From Yinghuangia seranimata (GTDB taxonomy: Bacteria > Actinomycetota > Actinomycetes > Streptomycetales > Streptomycetaceae), in assembly GCF_029953285.1 (NCBI RefSeq), contig NZ_JASAOI010000042.1, positions 62,001-126,000 of the forward strand: a stretch of DNA of 64,000 bases. The letters are read 5' to 3'. Below, one piece after another: positions 24,158-32,248 of this stretch. The notes below the pieces were generated by a model. It was not told the origin of the DNA. It saw only the letters and a program-made list of their open reading frames with translations, and ran no database searches. The position numbers were made by a program, and so were the translations under genes. How positions within the stretch are numbered: the stretch's first letter is position 1; every line of letters starts with the position of its first letter.

Positions 24158-25024
24158 GTGAGCACGACCGAACGCGGCCCGGGCCCGGAGTCCGTCCGGC
24201 TCGGGGAGGTCCAGGAGACCCTGCTGGCGACGCTGTACGCACGTGCCGTGGAATCCCGCAAGAAACACGGCATCCTGAGCGACGCCAAGGCCGTCGAGAT
24301 CGTCGAGCAGCTCGTCGCCGAAGGCGCCTACGACTTCCGCAAGTTCGAAGGCTCCGCGACGCTGCCGCTCGCGGTACTGCGCACCCTGATCCTCGACCAG
24401 TGGGTGCGGGACTTCCTCGACGAGCACCCCGACGGGACCGTGGTCGAGATCGGCGCGGGCCTGAGCTCGCGCTACGAACGCCTCGACAACGGGCGGGCGG
24501 CGTGGACCGACCTCGACCTGGCCGACGCGCTCGAACTGCGCCGCCGGTTCTACGCCGAGGGGCCGCGGCGGCGCATGGTCGCCGGATCGGTGCTGGAGAC
24601 GTCGTGGCTCGCCGACGTCGCGACGGGCCCTGGACCGTACCTCTTCGTGCTCGAAGGCGTGCTCCTCTACTTCACCGAGGAACAGGTGCGCGGGGTGCTG
24701 GGAACGCTCGCGGACGCGTTCCCCGGCGCGCTGATCGCGTTCGACAGCGCATCGACGGGCGTCGTCGAGAACCAGGACCACAAGGCACTGAAGAAAGAAC
24801 TGGCGGCGAGCTTCACGTGGGCGTGCGACGACCCGAAGTCGGTGGAGGCCTGGGGCGTCGGGCTGACCGTGGCCGACTCGCGGGGGCTGGTCGAACTGCC
24901 GAAGGCGGTGCTCGCGCGGATGGGGTTCATGCAGCGGCGCGGGATGGCCGTCGCACGGGCGATCTTCCGCAACAGCGCGGACGCGTACCGGGTGAGCCTG
25001 TGCCGCGCGGACGGCTCGCGTTGA
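24158..25024 (+). CDS. SAM-dependent methyltransferase of the LCM/TcmP type
   Basis: 288 residues from the GTG at 24158, with AAGGGG 6 nt upstream. The leucine-carboxyl-methyltransferase (PPM1-like) fold is indicated by LILDQWVRDFLDEHPDGTVV, the SAM-binding EIGAGLSSRYERLDNG, the aromatic pair WTDLDLADALELRR and LFVLEGVLLYFTEEQVRGVL. Bacterial members (for example TcmP) O-methylate carboxyl groups of polyketides or small acids. The next gene overlaps by 4 nt (TTGA), so an alpha/beta hydrolase is translationally coupled to it, suggesting a methyl ester made and cleaved in the same unit. The substrate is unknown. Confidence 0.88.
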   Translation: MSTTERGPGPESVRLGEVQETLLATLYARAVESRKKHGILSDAKAVEIVEQLVAEGAYDFRKFEGSATLPLAVLRTLILDQWVRDFLDEHPDGTVVEIGAGLSSRYERLDNGRAAWTDLDLADALELRRRFYAEGPRRRMVAGSVLETSWLADVATGPGPYLFVLEGVLLYFTEEQVRGVLGTLADAFPGALIAFDSASTGVVENQDHKALKKELAASFTWACDDPKSVEAWGVGLTVADSRGLVELPKAVLARMGFMQRRGMAVARAIFRNSADAYRVSLCRADGSR

Positions 25025-25911
25025 CGCCGGCGGCGTGGGCCGACACCGGCGAGGTGCTGCCGGGGCTCGACGAGGTCGCCGACCTGCACTACCTCGACCT
25101 GCCCGCCTCGGCGGCCGCCCCCGGCACCGCGCCGCTCCTGCTGCTGCACGGGTTCGCCGGGAGCGTCGCCGACTGGGACGCGGTGGCACCGGCACTGGCC
25201 GCCGACCGGCGGGTGGTCGCGTACGACCACCGCGGGCACGGCGGCAGCGGGAAGTCCGGCGACCGGTCCGCCTATACGTTCGACCTGCTGGACGCCGACC
25301 TGGAGTCGTTCGCCGCACGCGTACTGCCGGGGCCGGTCGACCTGGTCGGGCACTCGATGGGCGGCGTCGTGGCGCTGCGCTACGCGCTGGCCCACCCGGA
25401 GCGCGTGCGGTCGCTGGTGCTCGTGAGCACGGCGCCGAAGCCGGCCGCGGCGCCGTTCGTACGACTGCTGTTCAAGGCCCTCAACGTCGTGGTGGCGCGC
25501 AAGGGCCTCGACCCGCTGCTGCGGCTGGTCCAACGGCTGGTGAAGGTGCCCGACGGCGCCACCCCCGAGGAACGCGCCCGACTCGAACGCCAGGGCGCCG
25601 CACTGGCGGCGATGGACCCGGCCGCGTTCGTCGCACTGAGCCGGGGCATCCGCACCTACCCGTCGCTCCGCGGGCGGCTCGCCGACGTCACCTGCCCCGT
25701 ACTCGTCCTCAACGGCGCCCGCGACACCGGACTACGCCGCTCCGCACGGACGTTCCTCCGCCGCATGCCCCACGCCGAACTCGCCGTCATCCGGGGCGCG
25801 GGCCACAACCCCCAGACCGAACGCGCGGACGCCTGGCTGGAGGCCGTACGGGAACACCTCACGCGCGACCCCACGAAACCCCCGACGGAACAGCCGACTT
25901 CGAGTCCGTGA
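25021..25911 (+). CDS. Alpha/beta-hydrolase
   Basis: 296 residues if the TTG at 25021 (overlapping the previous TGA) is the start; a GTG at 25054 is the alternative. It shows the oxyanion strand LLLLHGFAGSVADWDAV, the nucleophile elbow LVGHSMGGVVAL with Ser, the acid region LVLNGARDTGLRRSARTF and the histidine in VIRGAGHNPQTERADAWLE. This is a complete Ser/Asp/His triad. Length and cap layout fit small esterases and peroxidase-like hydrolases. Coupling to the methyltransferase suggests a related substrate. The Pro/Thr-rich C-terminal tail (TKPPTEQPTSSP) is probably disordered. Confidence 0.9.
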   Translation: MTPAAWADTGEVLPGLDEVADLHYLDLPASAAAPGTAPLLLLHGFAGSVADWDAVAPALAADRRVVAYDHRGHGGSGKSGDRSAYTFDLLDADLESFAARVLPGPVDLVGHSMGGVVALRYALAHPERVRSLVLVSTAPKPAAAPFVRLLFKALNVVVARKGLDPLLRLVQRLVKVPDGATPEERARLERQGAALAAMDPAAFVALSRGIRTYPSLRGRLADVTCPVLVLNGARDTGLRRSARTFLRRMPHAELAVIRGAGHNPQTERADAWLEAVREHLTRDPTKPPTEQPTSSP

Positions 25912-26002
25912 GCCGGCCTCACCGAATCCGCCTGGCGGACGACGCCTGACGGCACCGGAAAACGGCGCGCTGCGACCCCGCGGGTCTGGGAGGCTCGCGG
26001 CC

Positions 26003-26329
26003 ATGCAGCGCTTCCCCACGAACCCCGACAAGCTCCCCGACCCGGTCACGCTCGTCGACGACGAGGGCACGCACTGGCTCCTGCACCGCCGCCGCCTCGA
26101 CATCCGCGCGGTCAAGCGCCTGATCAAGGACGTTGCCACACCGGTCGTATGGGGCACCGAGGGCGGCATCGACCCGCGTGCCACGGGCACTTCGGAGCGC
26201 ACGGGCATGTGGGAGCTGGTCAAGGACGCGTACGCCGGGCCTGGAGGGGGCGGTTCGGGGCGATATCTCGCCCATGAATTCAGGACCGGCGCCGGGCTGC
26301 GGATGCTGTACGTGGAGGAACACTGCTGA
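26003..26329 (+). CDS. Small hypothetical protein
   Basis: 108 residues, starting MQRFPTNPDKLPDPVTLVDD behind GGGAGG about 12 nt upstream. It reads like a single small alpha/beta domain: a strand VTLVDDEGTHWLLHRRR, a helix DIRAVKRLIKDVA, and a glycine-rich middle ending in LRMLYVEEHC. I do not recognise a family and see no catalytic motif, membrane helix or signal. The composition and third-position GC support a real gene. Orphan position between the hydrolase and a convergent beta-helix gene. Confidence 0.6.
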   Translation: MQRFPTNPDKLPDPVTLVDDEGTHWLLHRRRLDIRAVKRLIKDVATPVVWGTEGGIDPRATGTSERTGMWELVKDAYAGPGGGGSGRYLAHEFRTGAGLRMLYVEEHC

Positions 26330-26559
26330 ACGAGGGCTGCCTGTTCGGTTGCGGCGGGGAAGTCCTCTGCCAGGCACCGTCCCTGGCCTGGTCCGCTGTC
26401 GGTGGCCTCCCGCCCCGCGCTGGCACCGCAGCCCAGGGGACCGTGCATGGCCGACGGTTCCACGCCGCAGCGACCGAGTCCCAACCAACACATGCCGGCT
26501 GGCTCGCAAGCCAGAGACGCACCCCGCGACGGAGTGGGCCGAACCCCCAGGCACACCCC
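26330..26559. other. Intergenic stretch between convergent genes
   Basis: 230 nt with lower GC regularity than its neighbours. A small inverted repeat, CTGGCT-CGCA-AGCCAG at 26499-26514, could help terminate the minus-strand-facing or plus-strand-facing transcript, but the stem is only 6 bp. No gene recognised. Confidence 0.3.
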
Positions 26560-28608
26560 CTATCCCACCCGGTTCAGGAAGATCGACGGGCCGTCGAAGG
26601 CATAGGTCGTGTCGACGCCTTGGCCCGCGGTGAAGTCCTTCGTCTCGTTGCCGGCCCAGTCGGCGATGGGCTTGCCGGCGTCCGACAGCGGCTTGTACGC
26701 CTTGCCGTCCCAGCCGAAGCGGTAGACCGTACCCGGCTTGTCGTAGAACGGCGTGTAGGGGCCGTCCTTGGCGGTCTGCTTGGTCATCTCGTTGCGGAAG
26801 AAGACGTTGTCGGGCCCGCTCGCCCCCGACCACTTGACGGCCTTCTGTCCGGCCGCCCACCAGATCGGGTACCAGGCGGCGTTGTCGGGGTCGGAGCCGC
26901 CCTCGTCGCCGCAGTTCGCGCGGCAGCTGTCCGGCCGGTGGCCCGCGGGGACGGCGACCTTGTTCAGTTCGAACAGGTTGTTGCGCTCCCAACCGCCGTG
27001 CAGGTTCAGGTCGGAGTCGAAGCTGTTGCCGATCACGACGTTGCCGGAGGCCGACCACTGGAACGTGAAGTGGCGCAGCCCGCGGGAGGTGTTGCCCGCG
27101 TACAGCGAGTCCCAGACGCGCGATCCGCGCAGGTAGCCGTTGCCGCCCTTGCCCTTGTTCCAGGCGCCTTCGAGCACGTTGTCGACGATCGACAGGTGCG
27201 CGGCCTCCTCGGTCACGATCGGGTGCGAGCCGGTCATGCGCAGGTCGACGCCCTTGACCCACGAGTCGGCGGCCCACTTGAACACGATGCCGTGCATCGC
27301 CGCGGCCGGGTCCATGTTCCCGTAGTTGTGCACGGCCTGGGCGGCGTCGAGCTTCGGCATGTCCTGCGTGATGAACACGGCCTCCACGCCGACGCCCAGC
27401 ACCGGGTCGACCAGCGGGGCGACCTTCGAGTCGTAGGTCTTGTTCTGGATCGGCGCCGAGCCGTCCGAGACCGACGTGACCGGCACGTCGTACTCCAGCG
27501 GCTTGTCGAGCGTGATGGTGTGCGCGGCGGCGTCCACGGCGGTCACCGTGAAGATCTGCTGCCGCATGTGCTGGTTCTCCATGGCGCCGTCGTCCGGCTT
27601 GCCGTTCTTTCCGGTGGCGCCGGCGGGCGGTGCCGCGTTCATCGCCTCGTAGAACGCCCGGGAGTTGGCGGCGCGGACGTTGACCAGGGTGCCTGGTCTG
27701 ACGCTGTCCAGCGGGGCGTCGTTGGCGAGCGGGACGACGGTGTCCCCCGTGCGCGCGGCGAACCCGGCGCCGCCGGGCTTCTCGCGCAGTTTCAGCCCGG
27801 CCTTCCAGTGGACGTTGACCGTTCCCTCGTACAGGTCCTTGCGGTTCGCGGGGGCGTCCGCGTACTGCTTGGCGTAGTCCGGGTGCACGGCACGCGACTG
27901 GACGCGGAGCAGACCGCGCCCGGGCCAGAGCCAGCCGCCGTTCGCGTCCTTGTAGTCGGTCTTGTCCTGGTCCCAGCGGGAGCCGTCCTTGGACAGGACG
28001 TCGTACAGCGTGTCCTTGTCGGGCCGGTAGACCATCCGCGTGCCGGTCGCGGGGTCGGAGCCCGCGCCGCGCAGCACGAGGTAGTCGGCGTCCAGGTGGA
28101 CCTCGTGCGTGAAGTCCAGTTGCCCGGACGGCAGTTGGATCAGGCTCTCGCGGTCGTAACCGCCGGTCGGCGAGCACTCGGCCTTCACCCGGTCCACGGC
28201 GCGCTGGAGGCCGTCGGTGTCGTCCTTGCCGTCGTTCGGCGCGACCTGGAAGTCCTTGGCCAGGACGTCCGGCGTGATGCGGCACTTCGCGTCGGGCCGG
28301 ATCTGGCCCTCACCGGGCAGCGGGGCGCCGGAGCGGAATCCGGCCTTCGACCAGTCGTACAGTCCCGGCAGCGGCGCGCGCCGGTTCGCGGCCGACACGT
28401 CGAGCCCTGTGAGGGCGGGCCCGGGGTCCTTGCCCGCGGGCGGGATCGGTTGGGGAGCGAACGGCTTCGCGGGCTTGCCGTCGCCCCCTCTCGCGCTGCC
28501 GTTGTCGTCGTCGCCGCCGTCTCTTCCGAAGAGCAGCCACCCGGCGACGATGCCGAGGGCGATCACGACAGCTATCAGGCCAAACCACTTTCCGCGTCCG
28601 CGCAGCAC
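26560..28608 (-). CDS. Membrane-anchored right-handed beta-helix protein
   Basis: 682 residues. An N-terminal signal-anchor helix (WFGLIAVVIALGIVAGWLLF) precedes a polar, Asp/Gly/Pro-rich linker. The rest is a pectate-lyase-type beta-helix: the early APNDGKDDTDGLQRAVDRVK is the usual N-terminal capping region of such proteins. Later rungs such as HLSIVDNVLEGAWNKGKGGNGYLRGSRVW-type segments and GNVVIGNSFDSDLNLHGGW show parallel coil spacing with Asn ladders. Relatives degrade or bind polysaccharides at the cell surface, but no catalytic residues are assignable. It should face outward from the membrane. It stands alone, back to back with the DUF4132 operon, so the 190-nt gap to 28799 holds both promoters. 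Confidence 0.8.
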   Translation of the reverse strand: MLRGRGKWFGLIAVVIALGIVAGWLLFGRDGGDDDNGSARGGDGKPAKPFAPQPIPPAGKDPGPALTGLDVSAANRRAPLPGLYDWSKAGFRSGAPLPGEGQIRPDAKCRITPDVLAKDFQVAPNDGKDDTDGLQRAVDRVKAECSPTGGYDRESLIQLPSGQLDFTHEVHLDADYLVLRGAGSDPATGTRMVYRPDKDTLYDVLSKDGSRWDQDKTDYKDANGGWLWPGRGLLRVQSRAVHPDYAKQYADAPANRKDLYEGTVNVHWKAGLKLREKPGGAGFAARTGDTVVPLANDAPLDSVRPGTLVNVRAANSRAFYEAMNAAPPAGATGKNGKPDDGAMENQHMRQQIFTVTAVDAAAHTITLDKPLEYDVPVTSVSDGSAPIQNKTYDSKVAPLVDPVLGVGVEAVFITQDMPKLDAAQAVHNYGNMDPAAAMHGIVFKWAADSWVKGVDLRMTGSHPIVTEEAAHLSIVDNVLEGAWNKGKGGNGYLRGSRVWDSLYAGNTSRGLRHFTFQWSASGNVVIGNSFDSDLNLHGGWERNNLFELNKVAVPAGHRPDSCRANCGDEGGSDPDNAAWYPIWWAAGQKAVKWSGASGPDNVFFRNEMTKQTAKDGPYTPFYDKPGTVYRFGWDGKAYKPLSDAGKPIADWAGNETKDFTAGQGVDTTYAFDGPSIFLNRVG

Positions 28609-28717
28609 TCCGATTCCCCGTCCGTCGGCGGCGGTCCGTTCGCCCGGCCGAGCTTAGACCCGCAGGTCGCGCCCCGCAGGGACCGAATCCAACCGAACGG
28701 TCGGCTGGAAAGCGTGG

Positions 28718-28739
28718 TGTCCCCCGCTGCCGCTACCGT
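28718..28739 (+). promoter_or_regulatory. Upstream element shared with the later DUF4132 genes
   Basis: The sequence TGTCCCCCGCTGCCGCTACCGT resembles the block between the other DUF4132 genes (TGTC-[AC]CC...CGCTAC[CT]GT). It lies 60 nt before the GTG at 28799, and its TACCGT may be the -10 of the operon promoter. The -35 is not convincing here. Confidence 0.3.
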
Positions 28740-28798
28740 GGCGGGCTCCGGCGGCCGCAGGCGTGGTCGGGATGCGGACGGACGAACGGGAGCACGTG

Positions 28799-31700
28799 GT
28801 GCAGCAGGACACGGGGCGGGTCGAACGGCCCGACGAGGACACCTTCGAGATGCCGGACGCCTGGCGGAAGAAGGCCCAGCCGCGGCGCGGCGGTGTGGTG
28901 CGCAAGCCCGCGAAGCCGCTCAAGAACGCGGCGTCGCTGGTCGACGCGAAGCTGTTCTCCGGCCGGGAGCGGATCTCCCAGCTCCTGGACCACCCCCGCA
29001 GCCACCCGGACGTCGTCGCCGCCGCCCGCGCGCACCTGGACGGCGACGCGAACCCGCTGGGCGCGGCGGCGGTCGCGCAGATGGCGCCGATCCAGACCCA
29101 CGTCCACCTGCCGTACGTCGACGTCTGGGTCGCCGAGCGCGGACTCGCCTTCGCCGCCTGCGCGGTCGTCGAGCTGTACGACACCCATGTCGGCTTCGAG
29201 TCCGGCACCGGGCGCGGCGACAGCATCTCCTGGCTCGACCGTGTCGAGGAGCCGCACCACGCCGTTCGGATGCACTCCGGCGTCACGCGCGACGACGCAA
29301 GCCGGGTTCGGGCGCTGCTGGCCGCGGCCGACCAGCAGACCTACGACGCGGTCGTCGGCGCTTTGGCCGCGCACCGCGGCACGCGACGCCGCCGCGTGGT
29401 GGCGTCATACCTGGTTCCCACCGAGCGTGACTGGCTCGAGGAGTGCCTCGAGGCCGCGGTCCCGGACGCCGGGGACGCCCGGTTCCGCCACATGCTCCTG
29501 TGCTCGCTCAGCGACCCCGTCCAGCTGTCCTTCGCCGACGGGGACGGGCGCTTCGGCTGGAACGGCGCGGAGCCGGACGTCATCGGGGCGCTCGCGGACG
29601 GCGTCGGCCCGGCCTTCGCCGGCCTGTTCGCGCACGAGCTGACGAGCCGGCACCTCGGCTCGCAGGCCCGCAAGCAGTACACCGGCATCCTCGCCGAACT
29701 CCCCACCGACGAGGCGTTCACGCTGCTCCTCGGGCAGATCGAGGACCGGCACGGGCAGGCCGGGCTGCAGACGGCCGCCCGGCGTTCGCCGGTGCGTGCC
29801 CTCCGGCTGCTCGCGCCCGCGGCTTCGGGCACCGGGAAGCCGGCGGCCATCGCGCGGCAGATGCTGACGGCGCATGTGGCGGCGTATCGCGCGCTGGTCG
29901 AGGACGTCCTGCCGGAACTCGACGCGTCCGTCGTTGCCGTGGTCGCGCCCGTGCTGGGGGCGACGCGCCGCGACCCCGCCGCCCCCGCCGACGCGCTGCC
30001 CACCGTGCTCGTCGACCCGCCGTGGCTGCGCGACCGTTCGCGCGTCGACCCGAAGGTGGTGACCGGGCTCGTGCCGCCCGCCGTCGAGCGGGTCGACTGG
30101 CGGGAGGGCGAACAGGCCCGCTGGGCCGAGCCGGTGCCGTGGCTCGACCAGATCAGGGCCGAGCCCGAGTGGGTCGACCTGCTGCGCGACGGCACACTGC
30201 CGCCGGACCGGGCGGTGGCGCTGTTCATGACCGGCCGACCCGAGGACTGGCTCGCCGACGTCGCCGCGTGGAAGCCCGCGCACCAGTGGGGACTGCGGCG
30301 CGCGTTCAAGCCGTTCGTCGCCCGCTTCGGGACGGCCGGGATCGCGCCCGTCCTGCGCCTGGCGGCCGCGCATCCGTCCGACTTCGACCACCTGATCGAC
30401 CCCATGCTGAGCCTGGGCGCCGCGCGCCTCGCCGCCACGTGGCAGTTGCGCGGGCAGGTGTTGCAGCGCACCAGCGAGGCCTGGTTGAAGCGCCACGGCG
30501 CCGACGCGGCACGGCTGTTGGTTCCGGACGCGGTGGGCAGGCCGGGCACCCCGCGGCGGGCCGCCGAGCGCGCCCTGAGGCTGCTCGCGGCGCTGCACGG
30601 CGAGGAGACGGTCCGCTCCGCCGCCGCCGAGTACGGGCCGGAGGCCTCGGAGGCCATCGGCGACCTGTTCTCGTCCGATCCGCTCGTCGCCGCGCTCCCC
30701 GACACCGTGCCCGCACTGCCCGACTGGGCCGACCCCGCCGCACTCCCCCAGATCCGGCTGCGCGACGGCTCGGGCATGCTCCCGGACGAGGCGACCGCGC
30801 ACGTGATGACGATGCTGGCGATCAGCCCGCCCGGCATGCCGTATCCCTGCCTGTATCCGGTCAAGGAGGCCTGCACACCGGACAGCCTGGCGGATTTCGG
30901 GTGGCAGCTGTTCGAGGCCTGGCGGCTGGCCGGCATGCCGAGCAAGGAGGCGTGGCCGCTGCCCGCGCTCGGGGTGCTCGGCGACGACGAGACGGTGCGC
31001 CGCCTCGACCCGGTCGTCCGGGCCTGGCCGGGCGAAGGCGGGCACGCGCGCGCCGTCGACGGGCTGGGCGTCCTCGCGGCGATCGGCAGCGACGTCGCCC
31101 TGATGCACCTTCACCGCATCGGGCAGCGCGTGAAGTTCAAGGCGCTGAAGGAGAGCGCCCAGGCCATGATCTCCGAGGTGGCGCGCGGGCTCGGGCTCTC
31201 CGACGAGCAGCTCGCCGACCGGCTCGTGCCGGACTTCGGGCTGGACGCGTCCGGTGGCACGGTCGTCGACTACGGCACGCGGACGTTCACGGTGCGCTTC
31301 GACGAACAGCTCAAGCCCTACGTCCTCGACGAGGACGGCAAGCGGCGGAAGGACCTGCCTGCGCCGGGCGCACGGGACGACGCCGAGCTGGCGCCCGCCG
31401 AACGCAAGCGCTACGCGGCCCTGAAGAAGGACGTCCGCACGGCCGCGGCCGACACACTCCTCCGTTTGGAAGGCGCGATGGTTTCGCAACGTGCCTGGAG
31501 TGTAAGGGAGTTCGAGACGCTGCTCGTCCAGCACCCGCTGGTGACACATGTCGCGAAGCGGCTGGTCTGGATCGCGGAGACGGACGACGCGACGGTGGGT
31601 TTCCGGGTCGCGGAGGACAACACGTACGCCGACCACGTCGACGATCCGGTGGAGCTGGCCGAGGGCGCGACGGTACGCGTCGCCCACCCGCTGCACCTCG

Positions 31701-32170
31701 GCGACCAACTCGGTTCGTGGTCCGAGCTGTTCGCCGACTACGACATCCTCCAGCCGTTCCCGCAACTCGGGCGCCCCTCCTACGCGTTGGCGGCCGACGA
31801 GGCGGACGGGCACGAGCTGAAGCGCTTCGCGGGCTTCACGGTGCCGACCGGCAAGGTGATGAGCCTGGAGCGGCGCGGCTGGGAACGCGGGGCGCCGCAG
31901 GACGCCGGCGCCCAGCTGTGGATCTCCCGCTACCTCGGCGCCGGCCGCTCGATCACGATCGCGCTCGACCCCGGGATCTCGATCGGGTACGTGGACGGCA
32001 TCCCCGAGCAGACGCTCCGGCACGTGTCGGCGACGACGAACCCGGGCGACTACCGCATCCGCTACCGCCCCACCGACACCACGACGGTGGCGCTCCGCGA
32101 CCTCGACCCGGTGCTGCTGAGCGAGGTCCTCCGGGACCTGGAGGAGCTGACCGCCGGCGCGACGCGCTGA
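28799..32170 (+). CDS. DUF4132 (MolR/YehI-like) protein, copy 1 of 3
   Basis: 1123 residues from the GTG at 28799, chosen because GGGAG is 6 nt upstream and because it aligns exactly with the starts of the next two copies (RPDEDTFEMPDAWRKK here, RPDEDTFVLPEAWRR in the others). Most of the protein is Leu/Ala-rich helical repeat. The DUF4132 core is at residues about 800-1110, with a highly conserved block from residue 809 (LVPDFGLDASGGTVVDYGTR to LKKDVR). E. coli YehI/MolR has the same domain; its old link to molybdate regulation is weak. No signal or membrane segment. The length exceeds the other two copies by 70-90 residues, mainly in the variable middle. It heads a seven-gene operon that includes a MoxR ATPase. 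I infer a cytoplasmic scaffold or client-recognition subunit of that machine. Confidence 0.85.
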   Translation: MQQDTGRVERPDEDTFEMPDAWRKKAQPRRGGVVRKPAKPLKNAASLVDAKLFSGRERISQLLDHPRSHPDVVAAARAHLDGDANPLGAAAVAQMAPIQTHVHLPYVDVWVAERGLAFAACAVVELYDTHVGFESGTGRGDSISWLDRVEEPHHAVRMHSGVTRDDASRVRALLAAADQQTYDAVVGALAAHRGTRRRRVVASYLVPTERDWLEECLEAAVPDAGDARFRHMLLCSLSDPVQLSFADGDGRFGWNGAEPDVIGALADGVGPAFAGLFAHELTSRHLGSQARKQYTGILAELPTDEAFTLLLGQIEDRHGQAGLQTAARRSPVRALRLLAPAASGTGKPAAIARQMLTAHVAAYRALVEDVLPELDASVVAVVAPVLGATRRDPAAPADALPTVLVDPPWLRDRSRVDPKVVTGLVPPAVERVDWREGEQARWAEPVPWLDQIRAEPEWVDLLRDGTLPPDRAVALFMTGRPEDWLADVAAWKPAHQWGLRRAFKPFVARFGTAGIAPVLRLAAAHPSDFDHLIDPMLSLGAARLAATWQLRGQVLQRTSEAWLKRHGADAARLLVPDAVGRPGTPRRAAERALRLLAALHGEETVRSAAAEYGPEASEAIGDLFSSDPLVAALPDTVPALPDWADPAALPQIRLRDGSGMLPDEATAHVMTMLAISPPGMPYPCLYPVKEACTPDSLADFGWQLFEAWRLAGMPSKEAWPLPALGVLGDDETVRRLDPVVRAWPGEGGHARAVDGLGVLAAIGSDVALMHLHRIGQRVKFKALKESAQAMISEVARGLGLSDEQLADRLVPDFGLDASGGTVVDYGTRTFTVRFDEQLKPYVLDEDGKRRKDLPAPGARDDAELAPAERKRYAALKKDVRTAAADTLLRLEGAMVSQRAWSVREFETLLVQHPLVTHVAKRLVWIAETDDATVGFRVAEDNTYADHVDDPVELAEGATVRVAHPLHLGDQLGSWSELFADYDILQPFPQLGRPSYALAADEADGHELKRFAGFTVPTGKVMSLERRGWERGAPQDAGAQLWISRYLGAGRSITIALDPGISIGYVDGIPEQTLRHVSATTNPGDYRIRYRPTDTTTVALRDLDPVLLSEVLRDLEELTAGATR

Positions 32171-32194
32171 CCTGTCACCCGCGGTCGCTACCGT
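32167..32194 (+). promoter_or_regulatory. Candidate internal promoter of DUF4132 copy 2
   Basis: CTGACC (32167-32172) and TACCGT (32189-32194) are separated by 16 nt. The -35 overlaps the stop codon of copy 1. The same arrangement recurs before copy 3 with CTGACG and TACTGT, keeping the TAxxxT signature although the bases differ. Confidence 0.4.
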
Positions 32195-32201
32195 TTCGCC
32201 G

Positions 32202-32221
32202 CCGACCGGACAACCGGTCGG
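32202..32221. promoter_or_regulatory. Conserved spacer hairpin CCGACCGG-ACAA-CCGGTCGG
   Basis: Perfect 8-bp stem with an ACAA loop, 28 nt before the GTG of copy 2. The counterpart before copy 3 (35382-35401) keeps the loop and the stem, with one A-to-G change that yields a G.U pair. Downstream of the likely transcription start, so it may act in the leader RNA. There is no U-tract. Confidence 0.5.
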
Positions 32222-32248
32222 CGGCCTTCCACCAGGGACGGGGTAGTT

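Larger units (their letters stand above)
32161..32222. repeat. DUF4132 spacer repeat, copy A
   Basis: The end of copy 1 and the following spacer (GACGCGCTGAC...CGG) are nearly identical to 35341-35402 at the end of copy 2. Copies match at about 55 of 62 positions by eye. This includes the last four codons of the preceding gene, so the duplicated unit contains gene plus spacer. Confidence 0.7.

Noticed and set aside
26499-26514. Short hairpin CTGGCT-CGCA-AGCCAG as a terminator
   Set aside because: The stem is only 6 bp and has no poly-U tract; I list the region only as an intergenic stretch.
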